Shown: piece by piece, positions 14,996 to 22,803 of the stretch
Layout: the number at the start of each line of letters is the position of its first letter
How positions within the stretch are numbered: the stretch's first letter is position 1
Source: a virus
DNA length: 26,149 nucleotides
Virus record (IMG/VR): IMGVR_UViG_3300031276_000011
Span: 1-26,149 of that record
Reading direction: 5' to 3' (one strand)
The notes under the pieces: model-generated
The model's database searches: none
What the model was told of the DNA's origin: nothing
Seen by the model: the letters and a program-made list of their open reading frames with translations, nothing else
Made by a program: the position numbers and the translations under genes

Positions 14996-17089
14996 TTAAT
15001 AACATTCTTCATAACGTTGAAATTTAAAATGAGGTTGTCTAAAATATTCTATTCCCATTTGAACTGCATCGGGGAAATCATCATTCCCGTAAACAGGATA
15101 AAATACTATTTGATTCATTGCTTCGGGGTATCTATCTACGTAGTCATCCATAAATCTTGTATGTCCTGAATATAATTCTGGTTGAATTGATATTATCCTC
15201 TCATGTTTATTCGTGTTCGAGCCATGATGGACAGTTTCTATGTTAACATGCCAATTTATATTTGCGTGGGCCTTAATTAAAGCGTCTTCTAATAAAAACG
15301 CATTGTTATCTTCGAATAACATAGTTCTACATCCATATGATTTATTAACTGCAGCTATCCTATGCACCATTAATGTTATCTCTATTTTCTCATCAATAGC
15401 ATCAATAAATGTCATTTCATCTTCATAATTGTGTATCCACCAAACAGCAGGATAATCATTACTTGTTTTCCCTTTACTCGGATCGAATACACATAATAAT
15501 TGACCTCTTGTAAGATCAACTTGTTCCATTCTAACAAAAGTAAGTTTCTTCAGATCAAAAGTTTGCATACCTTCTGCTAGAGGGTTATTTACATACTGAC
15601 AATTTTTAGATGCATATCCCCAAACAACATAATTCCCTGTTGTTGTTTGCATTGAATAAACTATTTCATTCCCATCTGGTTCGATCTTAACTACTTTATC
15701 AAACATCCCTCCAAGCCATCTACAATTAAGTAAATCATCAAACGATTGCGTATAATGACAATCAATAACTCTAAGTAAATCCCTTCCTACTTTAGCTGGA
15801 GTGTATGTCTGATAACTATCTTTATTTAATCTTCCATTATACCATTTATGATCAGGAGTACATCTTATAACACGACCACTTTCTAAAGTAACTTTTACAA
15901 CATCTGCTTTTCTGCTTCTTATTTGTAATACTTCCGTAACTGCTAATTTAGATTTATTTTTTAACCCTTCACCATGAGTAAATCCAATTATTTTATCTCC
16001 GATCTTCATATCTTTTATTTGCTTAGTAGTAAAATCACTCATTAATACTGGAGCTTCACCTGGGTTACAGCTGAAAAATATATCTGAAATGCCTACCTTT
16101 ATTCCCGCAATCTTTTCATCTGTCATGAATTCAGGATAATTTGTCTTGCCATCTTTATTGTAAATTGACTCGACTTCTATATCCCATTTTAAATTAGCCG
16201 GTAATTTTTTATTTGTTTCAAAAATATGATGGCATAAGTCCTTCATATGCCATCGAGTACCGATATAAAATATTGTCTCAAAAACAATATTATCTCTCGT
16301 AGAGAAAAATGGAACTAATAATGGTGACAAACTATCAAACCATCGTACTTTCTGGTCCCTAGTTGCCTGACTATCTCGATCATTTTGATCGAGAGCATCG
16401 TCGGAGATAATAACGTTGGGATGAATACCTACTGTACTACCACCAGCAGTCCTTAAGATTAAAGAAAATCCTTTTCCCGATCTACCATCTATATTAAATA
16501 CATCAGATGTATTTTTTGCTTTTTCGTCCTTATTAATATTAAAAATTAACGAGTAAAGAGTATCACCCTTTGATGAACCTAAAAATCTATCTATTGAATC
16601 CGATACCTCGTTTAATAATAATGCATTAGCAGATGTATAAAAAATACGAATCTGTGTGTCCATACATCCCCATAACCAAAGAATAAGTCCTATACCATAC
16701 ATTGTGGATTTAAAAGTACCCCTCGGCTTAAGTCTCATAATACGTTTTTTATTATTCTTTATAGCAGCCTGTAAATCATCAGCCCACCTTTTATGAGTTT
16801 GTTCTGTCAATAAATCGAATTTAAGCACATACTTAGCGAAAAAGAAAAAATCATTGATACACCGTTCAACAACAATTGCAGATAATGTATCACGACTCGT
16901 TTGATCTAAAGTCTTTCCTTCATCTTCAAGGTCTTTCTCTAAAAGAATTAATGCTTTTGTGGCTCTATCAGATTTTATTGCTTTCTCAGGATCAATCCCC
17001 TGGGCTATTCGTTCCTTTTTCTCCTCCCATCGTTTTTTCCTGTTCGTTTTCTGCTCTTCCGTCAACGTCAAATATTCTGAAATCTCCAT
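14996..17089 (-). CDS. terL: Terminase large subunit precursor with in-frame intein
   Basis: A 697-aa precursor, ATP-driven DNA packaging motor and nuclease. The ATPase part has a Walker A-like KPRGTFKST (121-129), a Walker B-like NVIISDDALD (225-234) and the coupling motif region FYIGTRWHMKDL (274-285). The RNase H-like nuclease begins at LLCVFDPSKG (D536), with LFEDNNAFLLEDAL (591-604) and DDFPDAVQMGI (670-680) carrying the other acidic residues. Between the two domains an intein (C341-N496) interrupts FFS/CQYVNNP. Removing 156 residues gives a 541-aa enzyme, a normal TerL length. The start overlaps TerS by 98 nt and has an AGAAGG SD. Confidence 0.9.
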   Translation of the reverse strand: MEISEYLTLTEEQKTNRKKRWEEKKERIAQGIDPEKAIKSDRATKALILLEKDLEDEGKTLDQTSRDTLSAIVVERCINDFFFFAKYVLKFDLLTEQTHKRWADDLQAAIKNNKKRIMRLKPRGTFKSTMYGIGLILWLWGCMDTQIRIFYTSANALLLNEVSDSIDRFLGSSKGDTLYSLIFNINKDEKAKNTSDVFNIDGRSGKGFSLILRTAGGSTVGIHPNVIISDDALDQNDRDSQATRDQKVRWFDSLSPLLVPFFSTRDNIVFETIFYIGTRWHMKDLCHHIFETNKKLPANLKWDIEVESIYNKDGKTNYPEFMTDEKIAGIKVGISDIFFSCNPGEAPVLMSDFTTKQIKDMKIGDKIIGFTHGEGLKNKSKLAVTEVLQIRSRKADVVKVTLESGRVIRCTPDHKWYNGRLNKDSYQTYTPAKVGRDLLRVIDCHYTQSFDDLLNCRWLGGMFDKVVKIEPDGNEIVYSMQTTTGNYVVWGYASKNCQYVNNPLAEGMQTFDLKKLTFVRMEQVDLTRGQLLCVFDPSKGKTSNDYPAVWWIHNYEDEMTFIDAIDEKIEITLMVHRIAAVNKSYGCRTMLFEDNNAFLLEDALIKAHANINWHVNIETVHHGSNTNKHERIISIQPELYSGHTRFMDDYVDRYPEAMNQIVFYPVYGNDDFPDAVQMGIEYFRQPHFKFQRYEECY
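15602..16069 (-). other. Mini-intein within TerL (156 aa)
   Basis: Residues 341-496 of the precursor have Hint-domain features. Block A: Cys1, then VLMSDFTTKQIKDMKIGDKI. Block B: GRVIRCTPDHKW, with the TxxH motif at T411/H414. Blocks F/G: EIVYSMQTTTGNYVVWGYAS, then K495, N496 and the +1 residue C497. The flanking exteins (FFS and CQYVNNP) form a continuous terminase motif. No LAGLIDADG or HNH homing-endonuclease region is present, so it should splice but not move by itself. The penultimate residue is Lys instead of the usual His. Confidence 0.85.
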
Positions 17090-17447
17090 TTTTTGCCTTC
17101 TCTCTTAAATCGTCTATTCCCATTTCATCGAGTATATTAACTATAGTTATTACAGCAGCACGTTTGTCTGTATTAGTAATTTGTATTGGGCCACCTCCAA
17201 TACCACCTATTTCTCTTATTTTTTTATCGGGTAAATACTTCTTAAGAATTATCTCAGCACACCTTAATCTTACCCAAGGTTCTTTATCTTTCAGGCCATC
17301 TTTAATAACTTTAAAAGCATCCTCAACTGAATCATCAAGAAGCTTTAATACCGTAGAATAATTTTTTAATTGTAAGGCTTTCGGTGTTCTACCTACACCA
17401 GGTAAACAACTACCTGGTCCTTTAATTATTTCGGTTTTTTTAGACAT
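16992..17447 (-). CDS. terS: Terminase small subunit (putative)
   Basis: A 151-aa protein, first gene of the structural operon and directly before TerL, overlapping it by 98 nt. It has a helical core (TVLKLLDDSVEDAFKVIKDG, then EPWVRLRCAEIILKKYLPDK) similar to the helical repeat of small terminases and DUF-type packaging regulators, and a Gly/Ser and acidic C-terminus (GRAENEQEKTMGGEKGT). In the family it recognises the packaging start and activates TerL. Position is stronger evidence than sequence. SD is weak (GCGAG). Confidence 0.6.
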   Translation of the reverse strand: MSKKTEIIKGPGSCLPGVGRTPKALQLKNYSTVLKLLDDSVEDAFKVIKDGLKDKEPWVRLRCAEIILKKYLPDKKIREIGGIGGGPIQITNTDKRAAVITIVNILDEMGIDDLREKAKNGDFRIFDVDGRAENEQEKTMGGEKGTNSPGD

Positions 17448-17460
17448 TTATTAACTCGCT

Positions 17461-17494
17461 TTTATACAATATGTTTATAAACATATTGTATAAA
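17461..17494. promoter_or_regulatory. 34-bp perfect palindrome (putative operator)
   Basis: Positions 17461-17477 are the exact reverse complement of 17478-17494; each half reads TTTATACAATATGTTTA. It covers the -10 box and start region of the predicted structural promoter. One arm is continued by a tandem 13-bp repeat (ATAAACATATTGT at 17477-17489 and 17490-17502, then a partial copy). The shape suits a dimeric repressor or activator and would block or position RNA polymerase. It is AT-rich with no T tail, so it is unlikely to be a terminator. Confidence 0.7.
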
Positions 17495-17513
17495 CATATT
17501 GTATAAATGTCAA
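17485..17513 (-). promoter_or_regulatory. Sigma70-type promoter of the structural operon
   Basis: On the minus strand, TTGACA (17513-17508) is a perfect -35, followed by a 17-nt spacer and TACAAT (17490-17485) as a five-of-six -10. The predicted start is near 17478, about 30 nt before the TerS ATG. It follows directly after the terminator of the upstream operon and overlaps the palindrome. Confidence 0.7.
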
Positions 17514-17516
17514 CAA

Positions 17517-17543
17517 GAAAAAGCCCGACAAAATCATCGGGCT
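17517..17543 (-). terminator. Intrinsic terminator of the glycan cassette
   Basis: Minus-strand stem AGCCCGA (17543-17537) / TCGGGCT (17528-17522), loop of 8 nt (TGATTTTG), followed by a T run (17521-17517, TTTTTCTTG). It begins about 30 nt after the stop of the oxidoreductase gene and just before the structural promoter, so it separates the two operons. Confidence 0.85.
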
Positions 17544-17574
17544 AAATATAAGAGTAATAAGATATAAAAAAGAG

Positions 17575-18399
17575 CTATTTAAATAAATTTTCTATAATTT
17601 TAACTATTTTAATTGAAATAAGATTATTAGACTCTATCTCTCCATTAATAATCTTTACAAAATTATTAATGGAGAAAAATAAATTATTCTTTTCGTCAAA
17701 TTTTTTTCTAATTTTTAAGACTCCCATTTGATAAACTTTAACGGGATACTGATTATTGTAATCATAAATTAATTTCCCCCTTGTTCCCTTAATAACAAAT
17801 AGTTTATCTTTATACCCGCTATCTATGCTAACATAAAGTGAACCAAATATTTTTCCGAAATATTTTATCAATCCTGTTCTTGTGATTTTATTCTTATCTA
17901 ATTTTACATTGATAAATTTTAATTCTTTTAAATCGACAAATAAGGATAACATCGATAACTGATGACAACTTAACTGCCAAAAAACATGTTGATCCGTAAA
18001 TCTACCATGTTGTCTTGTAAACCCATTTATTTCGAAAATCTTACCTACACGATCAACCATTTTTACCATTTCTAATCGAGAAGGTGCAGTCATTTCCGTG
18101 TAATCAGTATACAACTTTACATTATATTTTTTAGATAAGTTGTATAACTTCAAAGCTTTTTTATAAGAAGTCGCAAGAGGTTTCTCACAAAAAACATGTT
18201 TACCTTGTTTAATACATTTTTTAACTATATGGTAATGAGTCTCTATTGGAGTAGCGATAAAAAATACATCTATGTCTTTAGCTATTTTTTTTATATCAGA
18301 ATCTTTTCTCCCTGTTATAGAAACCAAGTTAAATTTTTCTTTGATGTATGGAATTAATATCTTACCCCAATATCCACATCCAATTAAAGCTGCTCTCAT
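17575..18399 (-). CDS. Gfo/Idh/MocA-type NAD(P)-dependent oxidoreductase
   Basis: A 274-aa enzyme from the ATG at 18399; the GTG at 18417 would add six residues but would begin inside the previous gene. The N-terminal Rossmann fold shows ALIGCGYWGK (GxGxxG), then VFFIATPIETHYHIVKKCI and GKHVFCEKPLA, with the EKP motif (72-74) that holds cofactor and catalytic Lys. The later HVFWQLSCHQLSML region fits the substrate domain. Family members oxidise or reduce sugars, often UDP-sugars in O-antigen pathways. It is shorter than the usual 330 or so residues. The ATGA overlap with the upstream methyltransferase suggests coupled translation. Confidence 0.75.
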   Translation of the reverse strand: MRAALIGCGYWGKILIPYIKEKFNLVSITGRKDSDIKKIAKDIDVFFIATPIETHYHIVKKCIKQGKHVFCEKPLATSYKKALKLYNLSKKYNVKLYTDYTEMTAPSRLEMVKMVDRVGKIFEINGFTRQHGRFTDQHVFWQLSCHQLSMLSLFVDLKELKFINVKLDKNKITRTGLIKYFGKIFGSLYVSIDSGYKDKLFVIKGTRGKLIYDYNNQYPVKVYQMGVLKIRKKFDEKNNLFFSINNFVKIINGEIESNNLISIKIVKIIENLFK

Positions 18400-18947
18400 T
18401 TTATAATACCCCACCACATATTTGGTAGATTATTGTGACCTTCTGTCTTATCCATGACATTATCTTTAATCATCTTCTTAACTGATCCCCACCCCCAATC
18501 ATGGAAAACTACAATACCACCTTTTCTCATTAGAGAATAATACAAAGACCAATCTTGACCAACTCCTTTCACAGTATGATCTCCATCAACAAAAAGAAAA
18601 TCTATTTTAATATCAACATTTACAAAATAACGATATGCATTATAACTGTAATCTACAATAGGCTTAATATCTTTCTTATACTTTTTCGTGTTCTCCTTAA
18701 AATTTTCAAACAAAGTTAAAGAATTATTAGGATCTGGCCTCATCTTAACATCAGACAACCAAATATCAATACAATATAAAATATCACTTTCGCTCAATGC
18801 AGAAGCAATAGCAATAGATGACGCACCCATATATGATCCTATCTCTACACAAACATCACTCTTATTCTTCTTAACAAGTTCATGTAATGTTTCAAGCTCC
18901 TTTTTCGTTACACAAGTACTTATGCCTTCTATTTCATTCAAATACAT
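18396..18947 (-). CDS. Class I SAM methyltransferase (Methyltransf_24 type)
   Basis: A 183-aa protein. The start is placed at ATG 18947, preceded by GTGAGGG; the ATG at 18974 has no SD. Motif I is VEIGSYMGASSIA (about 34-46), and the metal/catalytic-site motif is FLFVDGDHTVKG (about 117-128), followed by LMRKGGIVVFHDW. This family (CmcI-like and sugar or hydroxyl O-methyltransferases) often sits in polysaccharide loci. It overlaps the radical SAM gene by 14 nt and ends in ATGA with the oxidoreductase. The substrate is not apparent; a sugar is inferred from the neighbours. Confidence 0.75.
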   Translation of the reverse strand: MYLNEIEGISTCVTKKELETLHELVKKNKSDVCVEIGSYMGASSIAIASALSESDILYCIDIWLSDVKMRPDPNNSLTLFENFKENTKKYKKDIKPIVDYSYNAYRYFVNVDIKIDFLFVDGDHTVKGVGQDWSLYYSLMRKGGIVVFHDWGWGSVKKMIKDNVMDKTEGHNNLPNMWWGIIK

Positions 18948-20082
18948 TGTTACCCTCACCATTAAAATATTCATTTATTTCTAATGCCATTCTATTCCCA
19001 CGCAATCCATGCTTAAAACAATCACTTTTACACTTAACAGGATTATTTTGTATCTCCCAACATTGATCTTTAAAAACACTTAATTCTGATGATACGACAC
19101 CTCTTCTAAGATGTTTTGCTGTGGGTGCTGCGACAGCAGAACATGGATAAACATATCCATCTGCACCTAACGTTATTTGGAAAAACCCATAATAACAAGT
19201 ATCAAAATTAAACCTATCTATATCAGTATAATATGAATCATTATAAAATATATATGGATGGCAGCTTTTGTCTTTTGACACTAAATGTTTTGTATTGTTT
19301 TTTACTATTTCAGAAAGCATATTTTCAGTATTTTTCTTATATTCTCTTACTGAATCAAAATGTTTATTATAATAATCATAAGGTATAGAAAATCTAAGAG
19401 AATCTATTCCACACATTTTTGCAAAAGAAGTAATAAACTCAAATTCACTAAGATCACATGTTACTTCTGAAACCAAATAAACAACTCTAATCGCATGACT
19501 TTCTTTGTTAGATTTATCCCTGATATTTGTCATCTTTTCAATTGCAGATAATATTTTCCAGAAATTATCTGCAGGGCTTTTCTTTAACGATGACCACGAC
19601 TTGCCTGAACCAGCATCAAGACTTATAGAAATATAGTCAGTTTTATCAGTACTTATGTCGTGCACATTAGTTAGAAATCTTTGTTTTTCTTCAAGATCAA
19701 GAAGATATGTGCCATTCGTATGTAACCCAAAATGATTCCCAAACTTTTTTACTATATCAAGATAAGGAAAAAGATATGGATTAGCAGTCGGTTCTGTATA
19801 CGCTCCACCAAAAATAGAATATGGTATTTTTCCTTTTAAGTTTTCAAGAAGTTTTAAACCTTCAGATTCCCATTTCCCTAATGATTTTTTGTATAGCGTA
19901 GAAAAACAATGTTCACATCCTAAATTACATGTAATGTTCCTGTCTGACGGAAGATGTATCTCTAATTGTTTTGGATATATAAATGGTTTGTCCTTACCTG
20001 GAATAAAAATCTTTTCTGTGTTTTTCATATATTTATTTAATTGTTTTAAATATTGATATTCAAGTATCCTTTTATCTTCCAT
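18934..20082 (-). CDS. Radical SAM enzyme with SPASM-like C-terminus
   Basis: A 382-aa protein. CNLGCEHC (C52, C56, C59) is the CxxxCxxC that holds the 4Fe-4S cluster which cleaves SAM. FGGAYTEP (91-98) is GGE-like, HTNGT (121-125) and ISLDAG (153-158) are typical barrel motifs. The C-terminus has five more Cys (C296, C314, C341, C351, C355) with GADGYVYPC, as in SPASM-type auxiliary clusters. It begins right after the glycosyltransferase stop (TAAATG). Such enzymes do radical modifications of peptides, sugars or metabolites. Rare in phage structural regions; substrate unknown. Confidence 0.8.
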   Translation of the reverse strand: MEDKRILEYQYLKQLNKYMKNTEKIFIPGKDKPFIYPKQLEIHLPSDRNITCNLGCEHCFSTLYKKSLGKWESEGLKLLENLKGKIPYSIFGGAYTEPTANPYLFPYLDIVKKFGNHFGLHTNGTYLLDLEEKQRFLTNVHDISTDKTDYISISLDAGSGKSWSSLKKSPADNFWKILSAIEKMTNIRDKSNKESHAIRVVYLVSEVTCDLSEFEFITSFAKMCGIDSLRFSIPYDYYNKHFDSVREYKKNTENMLSEIVKNNTKHLVSKDKSCHPYIFYNDSYYTDIDRFNFDTCYYGFFQITLGADGYVYPCSAVAAPTAKHLRRGVVSSELSVFKDQCWEIQNNPVKCKSDCFKHGLRGNRMALEINEYFNGEGNNVFE

Positions 20083-20940
20083 TTATTTTATTTCCATCAA
20101 TTCAGGATTTATTGGATCGTAAATAAGTTTCTTACTCTTTTTATTATTTATATTCTCTTCTTTATCCATGTTAGATGGCCATATCCTTTCATTTATTATT
20201 CTATTCCAAGAATTTTCAAAAAATAACGGATCTGCTTTTATTCGGTCCATTCTCCAATCATTGAATTTATTTGCTTGTTTAATATTTTTGTCTATAAATT
20301 GTTTTTTTGATCTATATTGAAAATGTGCATAATATGCTATATCTGGATCTATCAAAATTTGCTTCATATGTAAGCTAATTTGTCCATATTTCATATCAGC
20401 AATATGATGTAATCCCTGAACATAATACATATTTTTATTGAACTTCCCAATTGATTTAGTCCATTCCATATAATTATTTCTACATTGCATTTCTAAATAA
20501 AATGGAAGACTTAATTCATCTTTTTGAGAATAATAGTTTGTCCATCTAAATAACAAGGATACAAATTTATATTGATCATACTGTTTTATAAAATCATAAA
20601 TATTATTATGTTTCCTTAAAATTAAAAACTCATCAGCATCGGTCCCCACTATCCATTTAAATCCATCATCTTGTGCTGCATCAGTCAATACCTTTAAGTA
20701 ATCACCATTAATCGGATTCAGTCCAAGACCTTCTTTATCGTGACGTAATAAATTGAACGTAGCATCAGATAATTTAGTTTTAACAGAATCTAATATACTT
20801 AGTAACAATTCACTAGGAAGATGTAACATAATATAAAAATTTCTGATACCGATATTATAATAATATATAATATTATTTTCTATAATATCTGTATCATCTC
20901 TAAGTTTTAAGATTAATGCTATTTTTATTTTTTCATGCAT
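20083..20940 (-). CDS. GT-A glycosyltransferase (family 2/Glyco_tranf_2_4-like)
   Basis: A 285-aa protein with the nucleotide-sugar/metal motif WIVGTDADEFL, D101-A-D103-E104. It begins KIALILKLRDDTDIIENNI, typical of the sub-family that starts with a conserved 'l..kn E...i..wl..h...G...', and continues YYNIGIRNFYIML. A second conserved region is YVQGLHHIADM. The family transfers a sugar from a nucleotide donor. It overlaps the methyltransferase end by 16 nt. Not membrane-bound. Confidence 0.75.
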   Translation of the reverse strand: MHEKIKIALILKLRDDTDIIENNIIYYYNIGIRNFYIMLHLPSELLLSILDSVKTKLSDATFNLLRHDKEGLGLNPINGDYLKVLTDAAQDDGFKWIVGTDADEFLILRKHNNIYDFIKQYDQYKFVSLLFRWTNYYSQKDELSLPFYLEMQCRNNYMEWTKSIGKFNKNMYYVQGLHHIADMKYGQISLHMKQILIDPDIAYYAHFQYRSKKQFIDKNIKQANKFNDWRMDRIKADPLFFENSWNRIINERIWPSNMDKEENINNKKSKKLIYDPINPELMEIK

Positions 20941-21512
20941 ACGATAGTGTGTCCATTACCTACTTTATCATCAGTTTCATGTTTTTCTATAATTTCCCAA
21001 TCAATTAGTTTTTGTATATTGCACCATTCTATAATATCAATCATTAATTGTAAAGTAAATATCCAAATATGACAATAGTCATCTGTGAGTGGTAAGGGGT
21101 GTTTATACTGTTCTATAAATGATTCTAATATTGAAACAGGTTTATCCTTATCTTTAGGATCAGCATCTCTTTTAGGAAAAATCATAAAAATAACTCCATC
21201 TTTTTTTAAAGAACGATCCCACTCAATAAATGCTTTTATAGGATTCGGTACATGTTCTATAACGTGACTTGATAAAACATAGTCAATGCTGCTATCTTCT
21301 ATAGGTATATTTTCAGCATTACCAAATAAATCTATAACGGTTGGCTCTTCGCCCATAAGTCTTTGTGATTGATTCCAAAATTCAAGTTTTTCTTCTGGAG
21401 AAATCATGAGACAATCTTCAAGTCCGAAAGAGTTATGAGATGATGGGCCTAACTCGATACCTTTCCCTTTACAATATTTATGCGCTAATTCTGACTCTTT
21501 AAATTTCATCAT
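20925..21512 (-). CDS. Class I SAM methyltransferase (type 11-like)
   Basis: A 195-aa protein. Motif I is KGIELGPSSHN (17-27), motif IV-like is IDYVLSSHVIEHVPNP (76-91), then SLKKDGVIFMIFPKRD. This arrangement with 'IELG' and 'SSHVIEH' fits the type 11 methyltransferases that occur beside glycosyltransferases. An AAGGA SD precedes adjacent ATGs at 21512 and 21509. The downstream glycosyltransferase starts inside its last codons. A sugar, lipid or small metabolite substrate is possible. Confidence 0.75.
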   Translation of the reverse strand: MMKFKESELAHKYCKGKGIELGPSSHNSFGLEDCLMISPEEKLEFWNQSQRLMGEEPTVIDLFGNAENIPIEDSSIDYVLSSHVIEHVPNPIKAFIEWDRSLKKDGVIFMIFPKRDADPKDKDKPVSILESFIEQYKHPLPLTDDYCHIWIFTLQLMIDIIEWCNIQKLIDWEIIEKHETDDKVGNGHTIVCMKK

Positions 21513-21524
21513 GTTATTCCTTAT

Positions 21525-22538
21525 TTAAAAATTTTTATCCATTAAAGATTTTATAACTTCTATTCTTTTTTTATTGATAGTACTTAAAAGCAAATTTTCA
21601 GATATATATTCAAAAGATTCATCATAATTCCTGTCCCTAAATTTTCTATCTTTTAAGAGTTTCTCCAAATAATAACCAAAACTTTCTTTATTTTCATGAT
21701 TATAATTAATAATTCCTGGTTTATTAAATTCAGGTAGCCCAAGTGGAGCAATAGCTGCAGCCCCAGAAAAAGTAGCCTCTAGCCATGAACAATTAGACTT
21801 TGAAAGATTAAACTCATTAACTACAAGAGGAATAATCTGTACAGATGGGGTGAGTTTTCTTATATACGAATGGTAAGAAACAATATCCGTTTCAGGAAGA
21901 CTGAAGACACGTTTAATGTAATCAGTAATATACCACATGCTGTTATCCGCTCGACCACCAATAAAAACCCATGCCCATATTTCCTCATATTTTTTCGCTA
22001 TCTCAAATATTCTATCAGAACAAGATAGTAAGTCTGCCCGATGTGTATCTGACCCTCTCCAATATATTGTATTTGATTTTTCATTAATTTTTTTAAATGG
22101 GAAATTATAGTCGTTAAAAGAATTTTCTATAACTACAATGTTATCGTTTAAATGTTTAAAAGATTTTTTTAAAGCATCTGTTGCTACGGTGACTACATCT
22201 GCAGCTTTTATGCATTCCTTCATCATATCAAACACTTCTTTACCAGAGAAAAACTTATGGTTAGGATTATCTTTAGGAATAACGAATAAATTATCGTCGA
22301 TATCAACCCAAACAGGAATATTAAAATTTTTCGCTCTTTTCATTAAATCAAGATATACTTGAGTCTGTGGTCTTGCAAAAAGGATGATATCAGCATCAAT
22401 TAAAGCAGTCCAAGAAGTAACTTTCATATACTCAACCGATATTGAAGGATCTAATTTAGATAATTTTGACAATGGGCCTATACTTCTATAATAAGAACAT
22501 GCACTTTCTGGTGCTGCATCACAAATTTTAATCTTCAT
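21525..22538 (-). CDS. GT-B glycosyltransferase
   Basis: A 337-aa protein with two Rossmann-like halves. N-terminal half: KICDAAPESACSYYRSIGPL and VWVDIDDNLF (76-85), a pattern common in glycosyltransferases of polysaccharide clusters and phages. C-terminal half: IYWRGSDTHRADL (158-170), WVFIGG, and the donor-binding region FNLSKSNCSWLEATFSGAAA (243-262) followed by APLGLPEF. It is the second gene of the cassette, starting 10 nt after the zinc-ribbon gene stop, with a GGGG SD. It likely transfers a sugar from a nucleotide donor; acceptor unknown. Confidence 0.75.
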   Translation of the reverse strand: MKIKICDAAPESACSYYRSIGPLSKLSKLDPSISVEYMKVTSWTALIDADIILFARPQTQVYLDLMKRAKNFNIPVWVDIDDNLFVIPKDNPNHKFFSGKEVFDMMKECIKAADVVTVATDALKKSFKHLNDNIVVIENSFNDYNFPFKKINEKSNTIYWRGSDTHRADLLSCSDRIFEIAKKYEEIWAWVFIGGRADNSMWYITDYIKRVFSLPETDIVSYHSYIRKLTPSVQIIPLVVNEFNLSKSNCSWLEATFSGAAAIAPLGLPEFNKPGIINYNHENKESFGYYLEKLLKDRKFRDRNYDESFEYISENLLLSTINKKRIEVIKSLMDKNF

Positions 22539-22548
22539 GATATTTCCC

Positions 22549-22767
22549 CTACCTTATCAACGCGATATATGTCATACACTGAACAAACTCAAGTTGGCAA
22601 TAACATCCACAACTACAATCTTCTTCACGGGACTTAAGATTATGTATAATGCTAAATGTTATTTGATCCCCTGGTTTATAAATTTTACCGGTATTATCTG
22701 TTCTAGAGCTATATTCAACAATCCCTCCGCATTCAGGACATCTACACTGAATTACATTCTCTCCCAT
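22549..22767 (-). CDS. Small Cys-rich (zinc-ribbon-like) protein
   Basis: A 72-aa protein, first gene after the promoter at 22941-22914. Eight cysteines: C8, C10, C13 in QCRCPECGG, then C51, C53, C55, C57 in CSCGCYC, and C64. The first group with the spaced second group fits zinc-ribbon folds; length and charge suit a small nucleic-acid or protein binder. Its ATG has an SD (GAGAGG). The stop lies 10 nt before the glycosyltransferase start. Because it precedes a radical SAM and methyltransferases, a modified-peptide precursor role was considered but is less likely. Confidence 0.55.
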   Translation of the reverse strand: MGENVIQCRCPECGGIVEYSSRTDNTGKIYKPGDQITFSIIHNLKSREEDCSCGCYCQLEFVQCMTYIALIR

Positions 22768-22803
22768 ATTCGCCTCTCATTTTTATTTATTAATTTTTTA
22801 AAG

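Noticed and set aside
16876-17361. 161-aa plus-strand ORF
   Set aside because: Antisense to the TerS/TerL overlap; leucine/serine-rich low-complexity translation with no motif and no SD, as expected for a shadow of AT-rich coding DNA.
18400-18417. GTG start at 18417 for the oxidoreductase
   Set aside because: It adds six residues (MVGYYK) before the conserved Rossmann start; ATG 18399 has an ATGA overlap and matches the family start.
18948-18974. ATG start at 18974 for the Methyltransf_24-type gene
   Set aside because: It has no SD, while ATG 18947 is preceded by GTGAGGG.
17575-22767. Cassette as a DNA hypermodification system
   Set aside because: Radical SAM enzymes do occur in phage base-modification pathways, but no nucleotide kinase, thymidylate synthase-like or DNA-binding modification gene is present, and the Gfo/Idh and GT-B/GT-A set suits sugar chemistry better.
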